Assembly (NCBI GenBank): GCA_947165145.1
Contig: CAMUZG010000016.1
Coordinates: forward strand, 1 to 50,126
Direction: 5' to 3'
Length of the DNA: 50,126 nt
From: an uncultured Selenomonadales bacterium
Lineage (GTDB): Bacteria > Bacillota > Negativicutes > Selenomonadales > Selenomonadaceae
In this document: positions 41,081 through 50,109 of the stretch, piece by piece
Layout: each line of letters opens with the position of its first letter
Position numbering within the stretch: the stretch's first letter is position 1
The notes under the pieces: generated by a model
What the model was told of the DNA's origin: nothing
Seen by the model: only the letters and a program-made list of their open reading frames with translations
Databases searched by the model: none
Program-made: the position numbers and the translations under genes

Positions 41081-41404
41081 ATGGAAATTGCGCCAGTTGG
41101 AGTGCAAATGACCTACGCCAATGCCAACAACGCCGCGCAGGTTCAACACAACATGAATCACGCCGCAGCACTGCAACAAGATTATGATGCTTTGCGCGAA
41201 AAGCTCGACGCCTCGCTTAAACAAAAACAAGTTCGCACCAAAGACGATAGCGAAGGCGGCAAAATCAAAGATGACCCCGACCGTCGCAACAGACAGGGCG
41301 GTCACTACTACAACAGCAAGCGGCAGAAGCAGGAACCTAAACAGGAAGAAGAAAATTTCGCCGTCGACCCAAGACGCGGACATTTCTTAGATATTTCTTT
41401 GTGA
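41081..41404 (+). CDS. Small hydrophilic protein of unknown function
   Basis: 107 residues, starting at ATG 41081, 6 nt after CGGAGTGA. It has an N-terminal segment MEIAPVGVQMTY, a helical part rich in Gln, Asn and Ala (residues about 15-50), a very basic Lys/Arg/Asp-rich middle and the C-terminal motif VDPRRGHFLDISL. No family was recognised. It is the last gene of the che-fliA-fapA strand run; the ends look conserved in style and the middle disordered. A function in motility is only suggested by position. Confidence 0.65.
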   Translation: MEIAPVGVQMTYANANNAAQVQHNMNHAAALQQDYDALREKLDASLKQKQVRTKDDSEGGKIKDDPDRRNRQGGHYYNSKRQKQEPKQEEENFAVDPRRGHFLDISL

Positions 41405-41417
41405 TTGAGGCGCAACA

Positions 41418-43790
41418 ATGACGATTGAAATTTTTGACGGAGCAATGGGCACAATGCTCCAAGCCGGCGGTCTCAAAGCTGGTGCTTGCCCCGAATTGAT
41501 GAACGTTGACGCTCCCGACGTCGTGAAGAAAATTCATCGCGCGTACATCGAAGCCGGCTCAACGATTATCACGACAAACACTTTCGGCGCGTCGCGAATC
41601 AAACTTGCTCACTACGGGCTTGCTGACAGAGTTCGCGAACTAAACTTTGCCGCCGTCAAAATCGCCAAAGAAGTCGCTGGCAATCGAATCAAAGTTGCGG
41701 GCGACATCGGTCCAACAGGAAAATTTATCGAACCGCTCGGTGATTTGAGTTTCGATGACGCTTACAAAATTTTTTACGAACAAGCTCAAGCATTGGCGGA
41801 GGCTGGCGCAGATTTTCTGATTATCGAGACGTGCATTGATATTCAGGAGATGCGTGCCACGTTGCTTGCCGCCCACGACGCTTGCAATCTGCCTGTGATT
41901 TGTCAGCTCAGCTACAGCGAAGACGGACGCACCGTCACGGGCACCGACCCGCAATCTGCCGCCGTGATTCTCGACGCAATGGGCGCGAACGTTATCGGCG
42001 TTAACTGCTCGCTTGGTCCCGAACAGCTTGTTCCCGTCGTGAAAATTTTGGCGGAAAATTGTCGCGTGCCCGTCAGCGTTCAGCCTAACGCAGGTATGCC
42101 TTATCTTGAAAACGGCGTCACGAAATTTCCCATGGACGCGAAAACTTTCGGCAGTTGGGGCAAAGCTCTCGTCGAAGCGGGTGCGACATATCTCGGTGGT
42201 TGTTGCGGTACGACGCCCGATCATATCCGCGAATTGTCTGCGACTGTGAAAAATCTTCAACCCGCGCAGAGAAATTTTAATCGGCGATTGATGTTGTCGA
42301 GTCGTTCAAAAACCGTCGTCATCGATAAAAATTCCACAACGCTCATCGGCGAACGGATCAATCCTACGGGGCGAAAGAAACTTGCCGCTGAAATTCGCGA
42401 AGGTTCACTGCTCGGCGTCAAACGCGACGCGCTCAACCAAGTCAAAGCGGGCGCACAAATTCTTGATGTCAACATGGGCGTCGGCGGTATCGACCAATCT
42501 CAAATGATGGCGAAGTCCGTCCGCGAAATCGCGCAGATAACTGATGTGCCGCTGTCGATTGACACGAGCGATGTTGCCGCGTTGGAGGCGGGCTTGAAAA
42601 ATTTCCCTGGGCGTGCACTGATTAATTCGGTCAGCGCGGAGCCCGAACGTCTCGAAAAATTTTTGCCGCTCGCCAAACGTTACGGTGCGGCAATTTTAAT
42701 TCTCCCGCTCACAGAACACGGCGTCCCGAAAACTGCGGTTGAACGCGTTGCAGTCGCGAAAACGATTATCGACGCGGCAAAAGCTCACGGACTCGACGAC
42801 GGAGATTTTTTGCTTGACGCGCTCGTGATGACGATTTCCGCCGACAAAAACGCTTGCCTCGAAGTTTTGCGCACACTCAAACTTTACGGTGAAATGAACT
42901 TGCCGACAACAATGGGATTGAGCAACATTTCATTCGGGCTGCCGAATCGCCCGCTGATTAACTCGACGTTCTTCGCGATGTGTTTGGCGAACGGGCTCGA
43001 CGCGCCGATAATGAATCCCTACGACGAACTGATGATGAACGCGCTTAAAGCGTCCGCCGCGCTACTTGCTCACGACCCGAACGGTCTGCAATTCAGCAAA
43101 CTCGGTCAGTTAAGCGGCACGCTGTCATTCACCGCAGACAAGTCGCAAAAAAAAACTGCCCGTGACACCTTGAGCGCGATAAAACTTGCCGTGCAGGAAG
43201 GTGACAAGGACGAAATTCCCGCGCTGATAAAAAAAGCTGTTGACGAAAATTTTTCCGCGAACGAAATCACCGAACGCGCACTAACCGCCGCAATGAACGA
43301 ACTTGGCGAAGACTTCGGCGCAGGAAAAATTTTTCTCCCGCAAGTGCTGTTGAGTGCTGAAACGATGCGGCTTGCCTTCGACGAGCTCAAAAAAAATTTC
43401 CCCGCGCAGGAAAATTCTACGCAGGGAACGTTTGTTATTGCGACTGTCAAAGGCGACGTGCACGACCTCGGCAAAAATATCGTCGGCGCGTTGATTTCAA
43501 ACAGCGGCTTTAAACTCGTCGACCTCGGCAAGGACGTTGATTCCGCCGAAATTGTTCGTGCCGCCCTTGAACACGACGCCGATATTGTCGGGCTGTGCGC
43601 GTTGATGACGACGACGATGGTGCAGATTGACAAGGTTATCGCGGATTTGCACGCGGCTGGATCTTCGGCAAAAGTTATGGTCGGTGGCGCGGCTCTCACG
43701 CAGGAATATGCTGACAGTGCCGGTGCCGATGCCTATGCCCGCGACGGTGTCGAAGCTGTGCGTTTGGCGAAAAGTTTAGTCACGAAATAA
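41418..43790 (+). CDS. metH: Cobalamin-dependent methionine synthase MetH lacking the reactivation domain
   Basis: Transfers a methyl group from methyl-tetrahydrofolate to homocysteine. 790 residues in the usual order: homocysteine-binding barrel (about 1-285; zinc cysteines in GVNCSLGP and GGCCGTTPDH), pterin-binding barrel (about 290-560; LIGERINPTGRKK, LDVNMGVGGID), cap (about 590-660) and cobalamin domain (about 670-790; GDVHDLGKNIVGALI with the cobalt-ligating His). The C-terminal AdoMet reactivation domain of E. coli MetH (about 1227 residues) is absent; a separate activator must exist elsewhere. It starts 13 bp after the preceding gene; no cobalamin or SAM riboswitch fits there. Its 3' end overlaps sbcC tail to tail by 11 bp. 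Confidence 0.95.
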   Translation: MTIEIFDGAMGTMLQAGGLKAGACPELMNVDAPDVVKKIHRAYIEAGSTIITTNTFGASRIKLAHYGLADRVRELNFAAVKIAKEVAGNRIKVAGDIGPTGKFIEPLGDLSFDDAYKIFYEQAQALAEAGADFLIIETCIDIQEMRATLLAAHDACNLPVICQLSYSEDGRTVTGTDPQSAAVILDAMGANVIGVNCSLGPEQLVPVVKILAENCRVPVSVQPNAGMPYLENGVTKFPMDAKTFGSWGKALVEAGATYLGGCCGTTPDHIRELSATVKNLQPAQRNFNRRLMLSSRSKTVVIDKNSTTLIGERINPTGRKKLAAEIREGSLLGVKRDALNQVKAGAQILDVNMGVGGIDQSQMMAKSVREIAQITDVPLSIDTSDVAALEAGLKNFPGRALINSVSAEPERLEKFLPLAKRYGAAILILPLTEHGVPKTAVERVAVAKTIIDAAKAHGLDDGDFLLDALVMTISADKNACLEVLRTLKLYGEMNLPTTMGLSNISFGLPNRPLINSTFFAMCLANGLDAPIMNPYDELMMNALKASAALLAHDPNGLQFSKLGQLSGTLSFTADKSQKKTARDTLSAIKLAVQEGDKDEIPALIKKAVDENFSANEITERALTAAMNELGEDFGAGKIFLPQVLLSAETMRLAFDELKKNFPAQENSTQGTFVIATVKGDVHDLGKNIVGALISNSGFKLVDLGKDVDSAEIVRAALEHDADIVGLCALMTTTMVQIDKVIADLHAAGSSAKVMVGGAALTQEYADSAGADAYARDGVEAVRLAKSLVTK

Positions 43791-46428
43791 ATTTTGCCTC
43801 ACTGCCCGTTTTGGTCTTGGAAATTTCAAGCCGAACGGGCATTTGATTTTTCAGCTCCTCGACGTGAGAAATTATCCCGACGAGCCGTCCGTCGCTCTGC
43901 AGTTCAAGCAAAGTTTTCATCGCGAAGTCAAGCGTTTCCGTGTCGAGCGTGCCGAAGCCTTCGTCGATAAAAATCGTATCGAGCTTGATACCGCCCGCGT
44001 TATTCTGCACGACAGCCGCCAATCCCAACGCCAAACTCAACGACGCCAGAAAACTTTCCCCGCCACTGAGCGTTTCGACGGCTCGCGCCGTGCCGCTGTA
44101 ATCGTCGACAATTTCCAAATCCAAGCCCGCCGAATATCTGCGGTCGGTGACATTTTCCTTGCGTTGAAAGCGATAACGTCCGCCGCTCATCTTTTCAAGC
44201 CGATTGTTTGCCTCGCCGATAATTTCTTTGAACATCGTCGCCAGATAGTAGCGTTGGAAAGAAATTTTCGAGACTTGACCGTTGGCGGCGTCGCTGAGCG
44301 TCTTCCACATCAAAAAATTTTTTTCGGCAACGTTCAAATCGTCGGACAGCGCGGAAATTTTTTCAGCAATGACTTTGAGCCGTTCGAGACGTGCAGACAA
44401 ATTCGCTTGAGATTTAATCGCCGCAACGTGAGCCGCGTTTGTGTCGTCACGATTTTTTTTCAGCGCGGGAAGGTCGGGTTTGGTCTTGTCCGCAAGTTGC
44501 GTCGCGAGTTCGTCACGATTTTTTTGCGCCGCGTCTACTGTCGACTTTTGAGCCGCTGCCCGATTGTTCAGCTGATTGAAATTGTCCTGCGCCCGTTTGA
44601 AAGCCGCATTGAGTTCGGTGAGTTGTCGGTTCGTCGCGGAAATTTCATCGTCGAGCAAAGTTTCATCTGCCGAATATTTTTTGTCAACGTCGCGTTCCAT
44701 TGCCGCAACTTCGCCGCGCAAAGTGTTCGCCGCGTCGGAAAATTTTTTGTCGTCGGATTGTGCCGCTTCCAAGTCCGCGACAGTTTCAGTAGTTTTTTTC
44801 AAGCCGCGTTTGATTCGTTCGCGATGGCTCTCCAAAGTTTTCACGTCCGCCGAAAGTTTGTTGAAATCGGCTTGAGCCTCAGCAACAGTCATGAACTGCG
44901 CGGACTCTGCCAAAGATTTTTCTTTCTCGACGAGTTTGCCTTTGAGACCCGCCAAAAGTTCAACGGCGGAATTTTTTCTGTCAGCAAGCGATTTTACTTC
45001 GGATTCGGCGTCGGTGATTTGTTCATCGGTCGGGATTGCGGAGTCGGACGTTGCAGGCTTTGGGTGATGAATCGCGCCGCACACGGGACAAGGTTCGCCG
45101 TCAACGAGTGTCGCCGCTAGACGTGTCGCACTGCCTGAAATTTGTCGTCCGCGCAGTTCAGAAAGATTTTTTTCAGCCGCCTCGTGATTTTTGGTTGCCG
45201 TCGATAAATTTTTTTCCGCCAATGAAATTTTTCTGCGCAAGTCGTTGAGTTCCGCCGAAAGTTCTTCGCGGGCTTGAGCGTCCTTGAGTTTCTGTTTGGC
45301 GACTGCAAGTTTCGCGGGCGCGTCTTGAAGTTGTTCGGCTTCCGCAGTGAGATGCGTCATCGTCTCGTCGCAGGATTTTTTGAGCTTAACAAGCCGTTCG
45401 ACTTCCGCCGCAGATTTTTCCGCCGCATTGATTGCCTTTTTGAGTTCGTCGCGTTTGGCTTGCAATTTTTTGAGCGCGAGCCTTTTTTTATCGAGTTCGT
45501 CGGCAAGTCTTTGCAATTCTTTGAGCTGCGGTTCTTCAGCCGTTCGCTTGTCGAATTCGATTTGAGCCGCTGACAGTTCGTCACGAATTCTTGCAAGCAA
45601 ACGTTGCGCGTCGTCGAGTTCCTGCGATTTCGTTGCCAAATCCGCGAAGAGCTTGGATAAATTTTGGGCGTCGGAGAATTTTTTTTGCGCGTCGAGTGCC
45701 AAAGATGCCAACGAATCGATTTGCGTTTGTGCCGAGTCGAATTCTGTGGCAAGTCGATTTATCAGCGCGGGCAATTCGGCTTCGGTGCAAGCTGCTTCGT
45801 CGAGAAAATTTTTTTTGCGCTCCGACAGTTCGTCGGAAATTTTTTTTGCGTTCGACGCTTTAAGTTTGAGTTCGTCTTCCACGCGCTTGAAAAATCCTGC
45901 GTTGAACAGCGTGTTTAAGACGCCTTGTCGCACGTCGGATTTCGCCAGCAAAAATTTTTGGAACGCACCTTGCGGGAGCACGACGACTTGGCGGAATTGG
46001 TCGCATTCAAAATTCAGCAGGTCGCGCACGTATTCCGAGACATCACGCGTATCGATTTTTCTGCCGTTCTCGAAAATTTCCGCCGAGGCTTTTTCCTCCG
46101 TCAAACCGCCGCCGCGTCGACTTGCGCGAAGATATTTCGGGTTGCGTCGGATTCGATAGGTCTTGCCGCGCAGGGTGAACGTGAATTCGACTTCGGTCTT
46201 GTCGGTGGGCTTTGACTGTTCGGAACGCATCATTTCGCCCGTCCGCGAGCCGCCAGAACTTTTGCCGTACAGCGCGAAACAAATCGCGTCGAGAATCGTC
46301 GTCTTGCCGGAACCAGTCGCGCCGTGAATCAGGAAAAAATTTTCGCCGCCGAGTCCGCGTTCAAAGTCGAGCTCAACGGGATTGACGTATGGTCCGAACG
46401 CCGTCATCTTCAATCGAACAGGTCTCAT
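43780..46428 (-). CDS. sbcC: Exonuclease subunit SbcC (Rad50-like ATPase)
   Basis: An SMC-like ATPase of 882 residues; with SbcD it cuts DNA hairpins and processes double-strand ends. Walker A is HGATGSGKTTILDAICFALYGK (about 35-55). Two long coiled coils surround the zinc hook CPVC (about residue 446), and the C-terminal part has the ABC signature LSGGESFLASLSLALGLA and Walker B IFIDEGFGTLD. It begins 3 bp after the sbcD stop. It is a little shorter than E. coli SbcC, mainly in the coiled coils. Confidence 0.96.
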   Translation of the reverse strand: MRPVRLKMTAFGPYVNPVELDFERGLGGENFFLIHGATGSGKTTILDAICFALYGKSSGGSRTGEMMRSEQSKPTDKTEVEFTFTLRGKTYRIRRNPKYLRASRRGGGLTEEKASAEIFENGRKIDTRDVSEYVRDLLNFECDQFRQVVVLPQGAFQKFLLAKSDVRQGVLNTLFNAGFFKRVEDELKLKASNAKKISDELSERKKNFLDEAACTEAELPALINRLATEFDSAQTQIDSLASLALDAQKKFSDAQNLSKLFADLATKSQELDDAQRLLARIRDELSAAQIEFDKRTAEEPQLKELQRLADELDKKRLALKKLQAKRDELKKAINAAEKSAAEVERLVKLKKSCDETMTHLTAEAEQLQDAPAKLAVAKQKLKDAQAREELSAELNDLRRKISLAEKNLSTATKNHEAAEKNLSELRGRQISGSATRLAATLVDGEPCPVCGAIHHPKPATSDSAIPTDEQITDAESEVKSLADRKNSAVELLAGLKGKLVEKEKSLAESAQFMTVAEAQADFNKLSADVKTLESHRERIKRGLKKTTETVADLEAAQSDDKKFSDAANTLRGEVAAMERDVDKKYSADETLLDDEISATNRQLTELNAAFKRAQDNFNQLNNRAAAQKSTVDAAQKNRDELATQLADKTKPDLPALKKNRDDTNAAHVAAIKSQANLSARLERLKVIAEKISALSDDLNVAEKNFLMWKTLSDAANGQVSKISFQRYYLATMFKEIIGEANNRLEKMSGGRYRFQRKENVTDRRYSAGLDLEIVDDYSGTARAVETLSGGESFLASLSLALGLAAVVQNNAGGIKLDTIFIDEGFGTLDTETLDFAMKTLLELQSDGRLVGIISHVEELKNQMPVRLEISKTKTGSEAKFIS

Positions 46429-46431
46429 TGT

Positions 46432-47511
46432 TCACGCCTCTCTTTCGTCGCGGGCAATTTCAATTAGCAATTCGCGCATCGCCTCGCGGTAATCGTCGCT
46501 CAAAATTTCGCCGGTCTGTTCAACAAAAAAATCCGCGAAATAATCGAGCGTCGAGCCTTTAGCGCGGGCAGTCGGCATTTCGTCGGTAGTCGCCAAATTT
46601 TTCTGCGGCATGAATTCAACGCTCAACAGTTGCGGAAAAACATCGGCGAGCTTGTCTTGAACGTTGATGACGCGTTCGGTCAATCGTGCGTGAATGTAAT
46701 CTTCTGTGCGCGGGAATTTTTTCAAATCGGCAAGCGTGCCCGTCACAATGCGAACATCTCTGCGCGGCGTCAAGGGAATTTGTTCAGCGCGAACGGAGCC
46801 TTGAGCGTCAATGTCGACAACCGTAACGGATTTTTTGTGCGTGGACTCGTCGAAGGAATATTTCAGCGGCGAACCAGCGTAACGGATATTTTTCGGTGCG
46901 CCTTTCGGTGTGTGTGAGAAATGCAGGTGCCCCAACGCAACGTAATCGTAGCCCGAAAAAATTTGCGCGTCGACATTCGCGGAGCCGCCGACAAATTTGC
47001 GTTCGGATTCAGACTCAATGCCGCCCGTCAAAAACGCGTGAGCAATCGCGACACTTCTTTTGCCAGCGGGAATTTTTTGTCGTGCAGACTTTATCATTGC
47101 GGCAAGCGTGGCGGGTTCTGCGTACGGAATCGGCGTGAAAAAAATTTCTCCAAAGTTGTCAGCCAAAACAACCTGCGCGGGCTCATCGACCTTCGCCGCA
47201 ATGAAAATGTTCTGCCGCTCAAAAATTTTTCTACCGAAATTCAAACGTGTCGCGCTGTCGTGATTCCCCGCGATAATCAGCGTCGGCAAATTTTTTTCAA
47301 CAAGTTTTGTGAGCGTCTCGTTGAACAGGTCGACGGCTTCGGGCGGCGGAATTGCGCGGTCGTACACGTCGCCAGCAATCAGCAACACGTCGATTTTTTC
47401 GTCGGCGATGATTTTGAACATCTCGTCGAGAATAAAAATTTGGTCGTCGAGTAGCGGTTGACCTTTCAGCGTTTTGCCGAGGTGCAAGTCCGCCGTGTGG
47501 AGCAGTCTCAT
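46432..47511 (-). CDS. sbcD: Exonuclease subunit SbcD (Mre11-like nuclease)
   Basis: A metallophosphoesterase-type nuclease of 359 residues, partner of SbcC. The five metal motifs are present in order: MRLLHTADLHLGK, LIAGDVYDRAIPP, LIIAGNHDSATRL, VAIAHAFLTGG and YVALGHLHFSH. The true start is the ATG at 47509-47511 (GGAGGCG upstream on the - strand); the longer frame to 47556 extends into the promoter. Confidence 0.96.
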   Translation of the reverse strand: MRLLHTADLHLGKTLKGQPLLDDQIFILDEMFKIIADEKIDVLLIAGDVYDRAIPPPEAVDLFNETLTKLVEKNLPTLIIAGNHDSATRLNFGRKIFERQNIFIAAKVDEPAQVVLADNFGEIFFTPIPYAEPATLAAMIKSARQKIPAGKRSVAIAHAFLTGGIESESERKFVGGSANVDAQIFSGYDYVALGHLHFSHTPKGAPKNIRYAGSPLKYSFDESTHKKSVTVVDIDAQGSVRAEQIPLTPRRDVRIVTGTLADLKKFPRTEDYIHARLTERVINVQDKLADVFPQLLSVEFMPQKNLATTDEMPTARAKGSTLDYFADFFVEQTGEILSDDYREAMRELLIEIARDEREA

Positions 47512-47542
47512 AAAAAAAATCGCCTCCAAAGTTTTTGAGACG

Positions 47543-47548
47543 ATTATA
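47543..47548 (-). promoter_or_regulatory. Extended -10 promoter for sbcDC
   Basis: The complement of 47543-47548 is TATAAT preceded by TGA, giving TGATATAAT; no good -35 is visible. It implies that sbcDC can be expressed separately from polA. Confidence 0.45.
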
Positions 47549-47577
47549 TCACACATTGTGAAAATTTTTATGGAAAT

Positions 47578-50052
47578 TTATTTTGCGAGCGACCAATTTG
47601 CTCCACTGTGAATGTCGACGACGAGCGGCACCGCTAGCTTTACGACGTTTTCCATGGCTTCGCGCAAAATTCGTTCGGCGTCAGCAAGTTCAGCGTTCTT
47701 TGCCTCCAAAACAAGTTCGTCGTGCACCTGGATAATTATTCGGCTCTCCAGCCCGCGAAGATTGTTTTCGGCACGAATCATCGCCAATTTTATGATATCC
47801 GCCGCGCTGCCTTGAATCGGCGTGTTCATGGCGGTTCGTTCGGCGAAAGATCGCTTGTTAAAATTCCTGTCGTTAATCTCCGGCAACAGCCGCCGACGCC
47901 CGAACATCGTCGACACGTAGCCGCAATCGTGAGCTTTGGCAACGGTCTCGTCCATAAAATTTTTCACGCCCGGATAACGTTCAAAGTAGCGCGAAATGTA
48001 TTCAGCCGCCTCCTTGCGCGTGATGTTCAAGCTTTTCGACAAGCCGTAATCGCTAATGCCGTAGACGATGCCGAAGTTGACAGCCTTTGCCTTGCGCCGA
48101 AGGTCGGGCGTTATCGTGTCGAGGTCAATGCCGAACACTTCAGCCGCCGTCCGCGAATGAATATCCTGCCCGCGATTGAACGCGTCAATCAAATTTGCGT
48201 CGCCGCTCATGTGCGCCAAAAGTCTCAATTCAATCTGCGAATAGTCAGCTGATAGAATGCAATCGTAGCCGTCGCCCGCCTTGAACAACGCACGAATCTC
48301 ACGACCTTCACGGGTGCGCACGGGAATATTTTGCAGGTTCGGGTCGGAGCTGGACAATCTGCCCGTCACGGTCACGGTTTGATTAAAATTCGTGTGAACG
48401 CGTCCGTCGCTGCCGATGAGTTTGCCGAGTCCGTCAAGGTACGTCGACTTAAGCTTTGTCAACGCGCGGTAATCGAGAATCGTCGCGACAATCGGATTGC
48501 GCCACTTGAGTTCCTCCAAAACTTCAGCGTTGGTCGAGTAGCCTGTTTTAGTCTTCTTGACGGGCGGCAACTTGAGCTTGACGAACAGCACGTCAGCCAT
48601 TTGTTTTGGCGAATTGATGTTGAAAATTTCGCCTGCCAGCTCGTAAATCTTTTTTTCCAGCGCGAAGATACGACCAGTCATTTCGACGGATTTTTTTCCG
48701 AGCCCGTTCACGTCGATGAAAACGCCGCGTTCTTCCATGCGTGCAAGGACTTCGGTCAACGGCAATTCAATTTCTCGATAAAGCCGCGTCAAATCGTCGT
48801 CCAAAAGTTTTTCGTAGCTTGCGGCAATTTCTTCGAGCGTCATCACGTCGCTGGTAAGTTCGGCGTCACGAATCGCCTTGTCGCGTTCGGGATAAAGCAG
48901 ATAGGCGATAAGCTCCACGTCGAAAATTTTTGTCGGGGCGTCGATGTGGAATGTGCGCAGATAAATTTTCACGTCGCTCAAAATAATTTTGCCGCCGAAT
49001 TCGTTGAAGACGCGCTGAATATCTTCGTGGGTCGCCGAAAAAATTTCTCCGCCGAAAATTTTTATCGCGAAATTTTCCGTATCACGGCGGACAATCGTCA
49101 CTGTTTCCGCCGAAAAAATTTTGTCGAAGTCAATCGCGTTAATGTCCTGCGCGGGCGGCTGAAATGTCGGCTCAATGTCGAAAAGAGTTATTTCGCCGAA
49201 TAGCTCATGAATCTTCGTCTTGATTTTGTTGAGCGCGTAACGTTTGCAGAATTTGTCGGCACGAATCAAATCGGGCGTGATTGCAAAATTTTCCGCGTCG
49301 AAGATGATGTTCGGCACGTCGCGGACGATTTGCGCAAGTTGCTTGCTTTTGAGCGCGTCATCAGCGTGAATCGTCAATGCGTCGCGAATTTTTTTTGACG
49401 TGAGCTCATCGCGTCGGGCAAGAACATTTTCCACCGTGCCGAAGTCGTGAATCAGTTTCAAAGCAGTCTTGTCGCCGATACCGTGCACGCCTGGGATATT
49501 GTCGGATGGGTCGCCGCGCAGACCTTTGAAGTCGACGAGCAGTTGAGGATCGAATCCGTATTCAGCGAAAAATTTTTTCTCGTCGTAAAGTTCGGTACCA
49601 TCTTTCTTGTTGAGCAAAACGCTAGTCGTCGCGTTGATGAGCTGCAGAGCGTCTCGGTCGCCCGTCAGAATCTTGACGTGAAAATTTTCGGACGCCTGTG
49701 CCGACAACGTGCCGATAATGTCGTCCGCCTCGTAGCCGACAGCCGCGCAGGTTTTCAAGCCGATAACGTCAATGAATTCCTTGAGCAAGTCGAGTTGAGC
49801 CGCAAGGTCGTCGGGCATTTGTTGACGCGTCGCTTTGTAGTCGGAAAAAATTTCGTTGCGGAAAGTTTTCTTTGACGTGTCGAGAGCAACTGCCGCCAAG
49901 TCGGGTGATTGTTCACGCAAAATTTTCAAGATGATGTTCGCGAAGCCGACAACCGCCCCAGTAGGTTCGCCGCTCGGTGCAGTCAAGCTCGGCATGGCGT
50001 AAAAGGCGCGGTAGAAAATGCTGCTGCCGTCGATTATCAGAAACTTTTTCAT
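47578..50052 (-). CDS. polA: DNA polymerase I
   Basis: Removes RNA primers and fills gaps in replication and repair. 824 residues: 5'-3' exonuclease (about 1-290; IIDGSSIFYRAFYA, YEADDIIGTL, LTGDRDALQLI, GDPSDNIPGVHGIGDKTALKL), a degenerate 3'-5' exonuclease domain (about 300-450) in which the catalytic DxE motif is not visible, and polymerase (about 450-824; motif A DYSQIELRLLAHMSGD, motif B RRKAKAVNFGIVYG, motif C IIQVHDELVLE). Proofreading is therefore probably absent, as in Taq or B. subtilis Pol I. ATG at 50050-50052 follows GAGGCGG. A LexA box lies 25 bp upstream of the start. Confidence 0.97.
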   Translation of the reverse strand: MKKFLIIDGSSIFYRAFYAMPSLTAPSGEPTGAVVGFANIILKILREQSPDLAAVALDTSKKTFRNEIFSDYKATRQQMPDDLAAQLDLLKEFIDVIGLKTCAAVGYEADDIIGTLSAQASENFHVKILTGDRDALQLINATTSVLLNKKDGTELYDEKKFFAEYGFDPQLLVDFKGLRGDPSDNIPGVHGIGDKTALKLIHDFGTVENVLARRDELTSKKIRDALTIHADDALKSKQLAQIVRDVPNIIFDAENFAITPDLIRADKFCKRYALNKIKTKIHELFGEITLFDIEPTFQPPAQDINAIDFDKIFSAETVTIVRRDTENFAIKIFGGEIFSATHEDIQRVFNEFGGKIILSDVKIYLRTFHIDAPTKIFDVELIAYLLYPERDKAIRDAELTSDVMTLEEIAASYEKLLDDDLTRLYREIELPLTEVLARMEERGVFIDVNGLGKKSVEMTGRIFALEKKIYELAGEIFNINSPKQMADVLFVKLKLPPVKKTKTGYSTNAEVLEELKWRNPIVATILDYRALTKLKSTYLDGLGKLIGSDGRVHTNFNQTVTVTGRLSSSDPNLQNIPVRTREGREIRALFKAGDGYDCILSADYSQIELRLLAHMSGDANLIDAFNRGQDIHSRTAAEVFGIDLDTITPDLRRKAKAVNFGIVYGISDYGLSKSLNITRKEAAEYISRYFERYPGVKNFMDETVAKAHDCGYVSTMFGRRRLLPEINDRNFNKRSFAERTAMNTPIQGSAADIIKLAMIRAENNLRGLESRIIIQVHDELVLEAKNAELADAERILREAMENVVKLAVPLVVDIHSGANWSLAK

Positions 50053-50076
50053 ACTTGTGCCGCCTCGTCGGTCTTA

Positions 50077-50088
50077 GAACGTGTGTTC
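50077..50088. promoter_or_regulatory. LexA (SOS) box
   Basis: GAACGTGTGTTC is an exact GAAC-N4-GTTC, the core of the Gram-positive (DinR-type) LexA operator. It sits between polA (- strand) and the promoter of the next + strand gene. Confidence 0.6.
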
Positions 50089-50103
50089 ATAGAAAAAAAG
50101 TAG

Positions 50104-50109
50104 TATAAT
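50104..50109 (+). promoter_or_regulatory. -10 box of the next gene beyond the right edge
   Basis: Perfect TATAAT at 50104-50109, pointing out of the window. The LexA box overlaps its expected -35 position, so the unseen gene is probably SOS-regulated. The opposite strand reads TATACT here and could serve polA. Confidence 0.5.

Noticed and set aside
41405-41417. Cobalamin or SAM riboswitch upstream of metH
   Set aside because: Only 13 bp separate metH from the previous gene.
43843-45120. 425-codon open frame on the + strand
   Set aside because: Lies entirely antisense to sbcC, whose motifs are unmistakable; the translation is Phe/Arg-rich without any domain and is a by-product of codon bias.
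48331-49203. 290-codon open frame on the + strand
   Set aside because: Antisense to the middle of polA, no motif and no ribosome site; a shadow frame.
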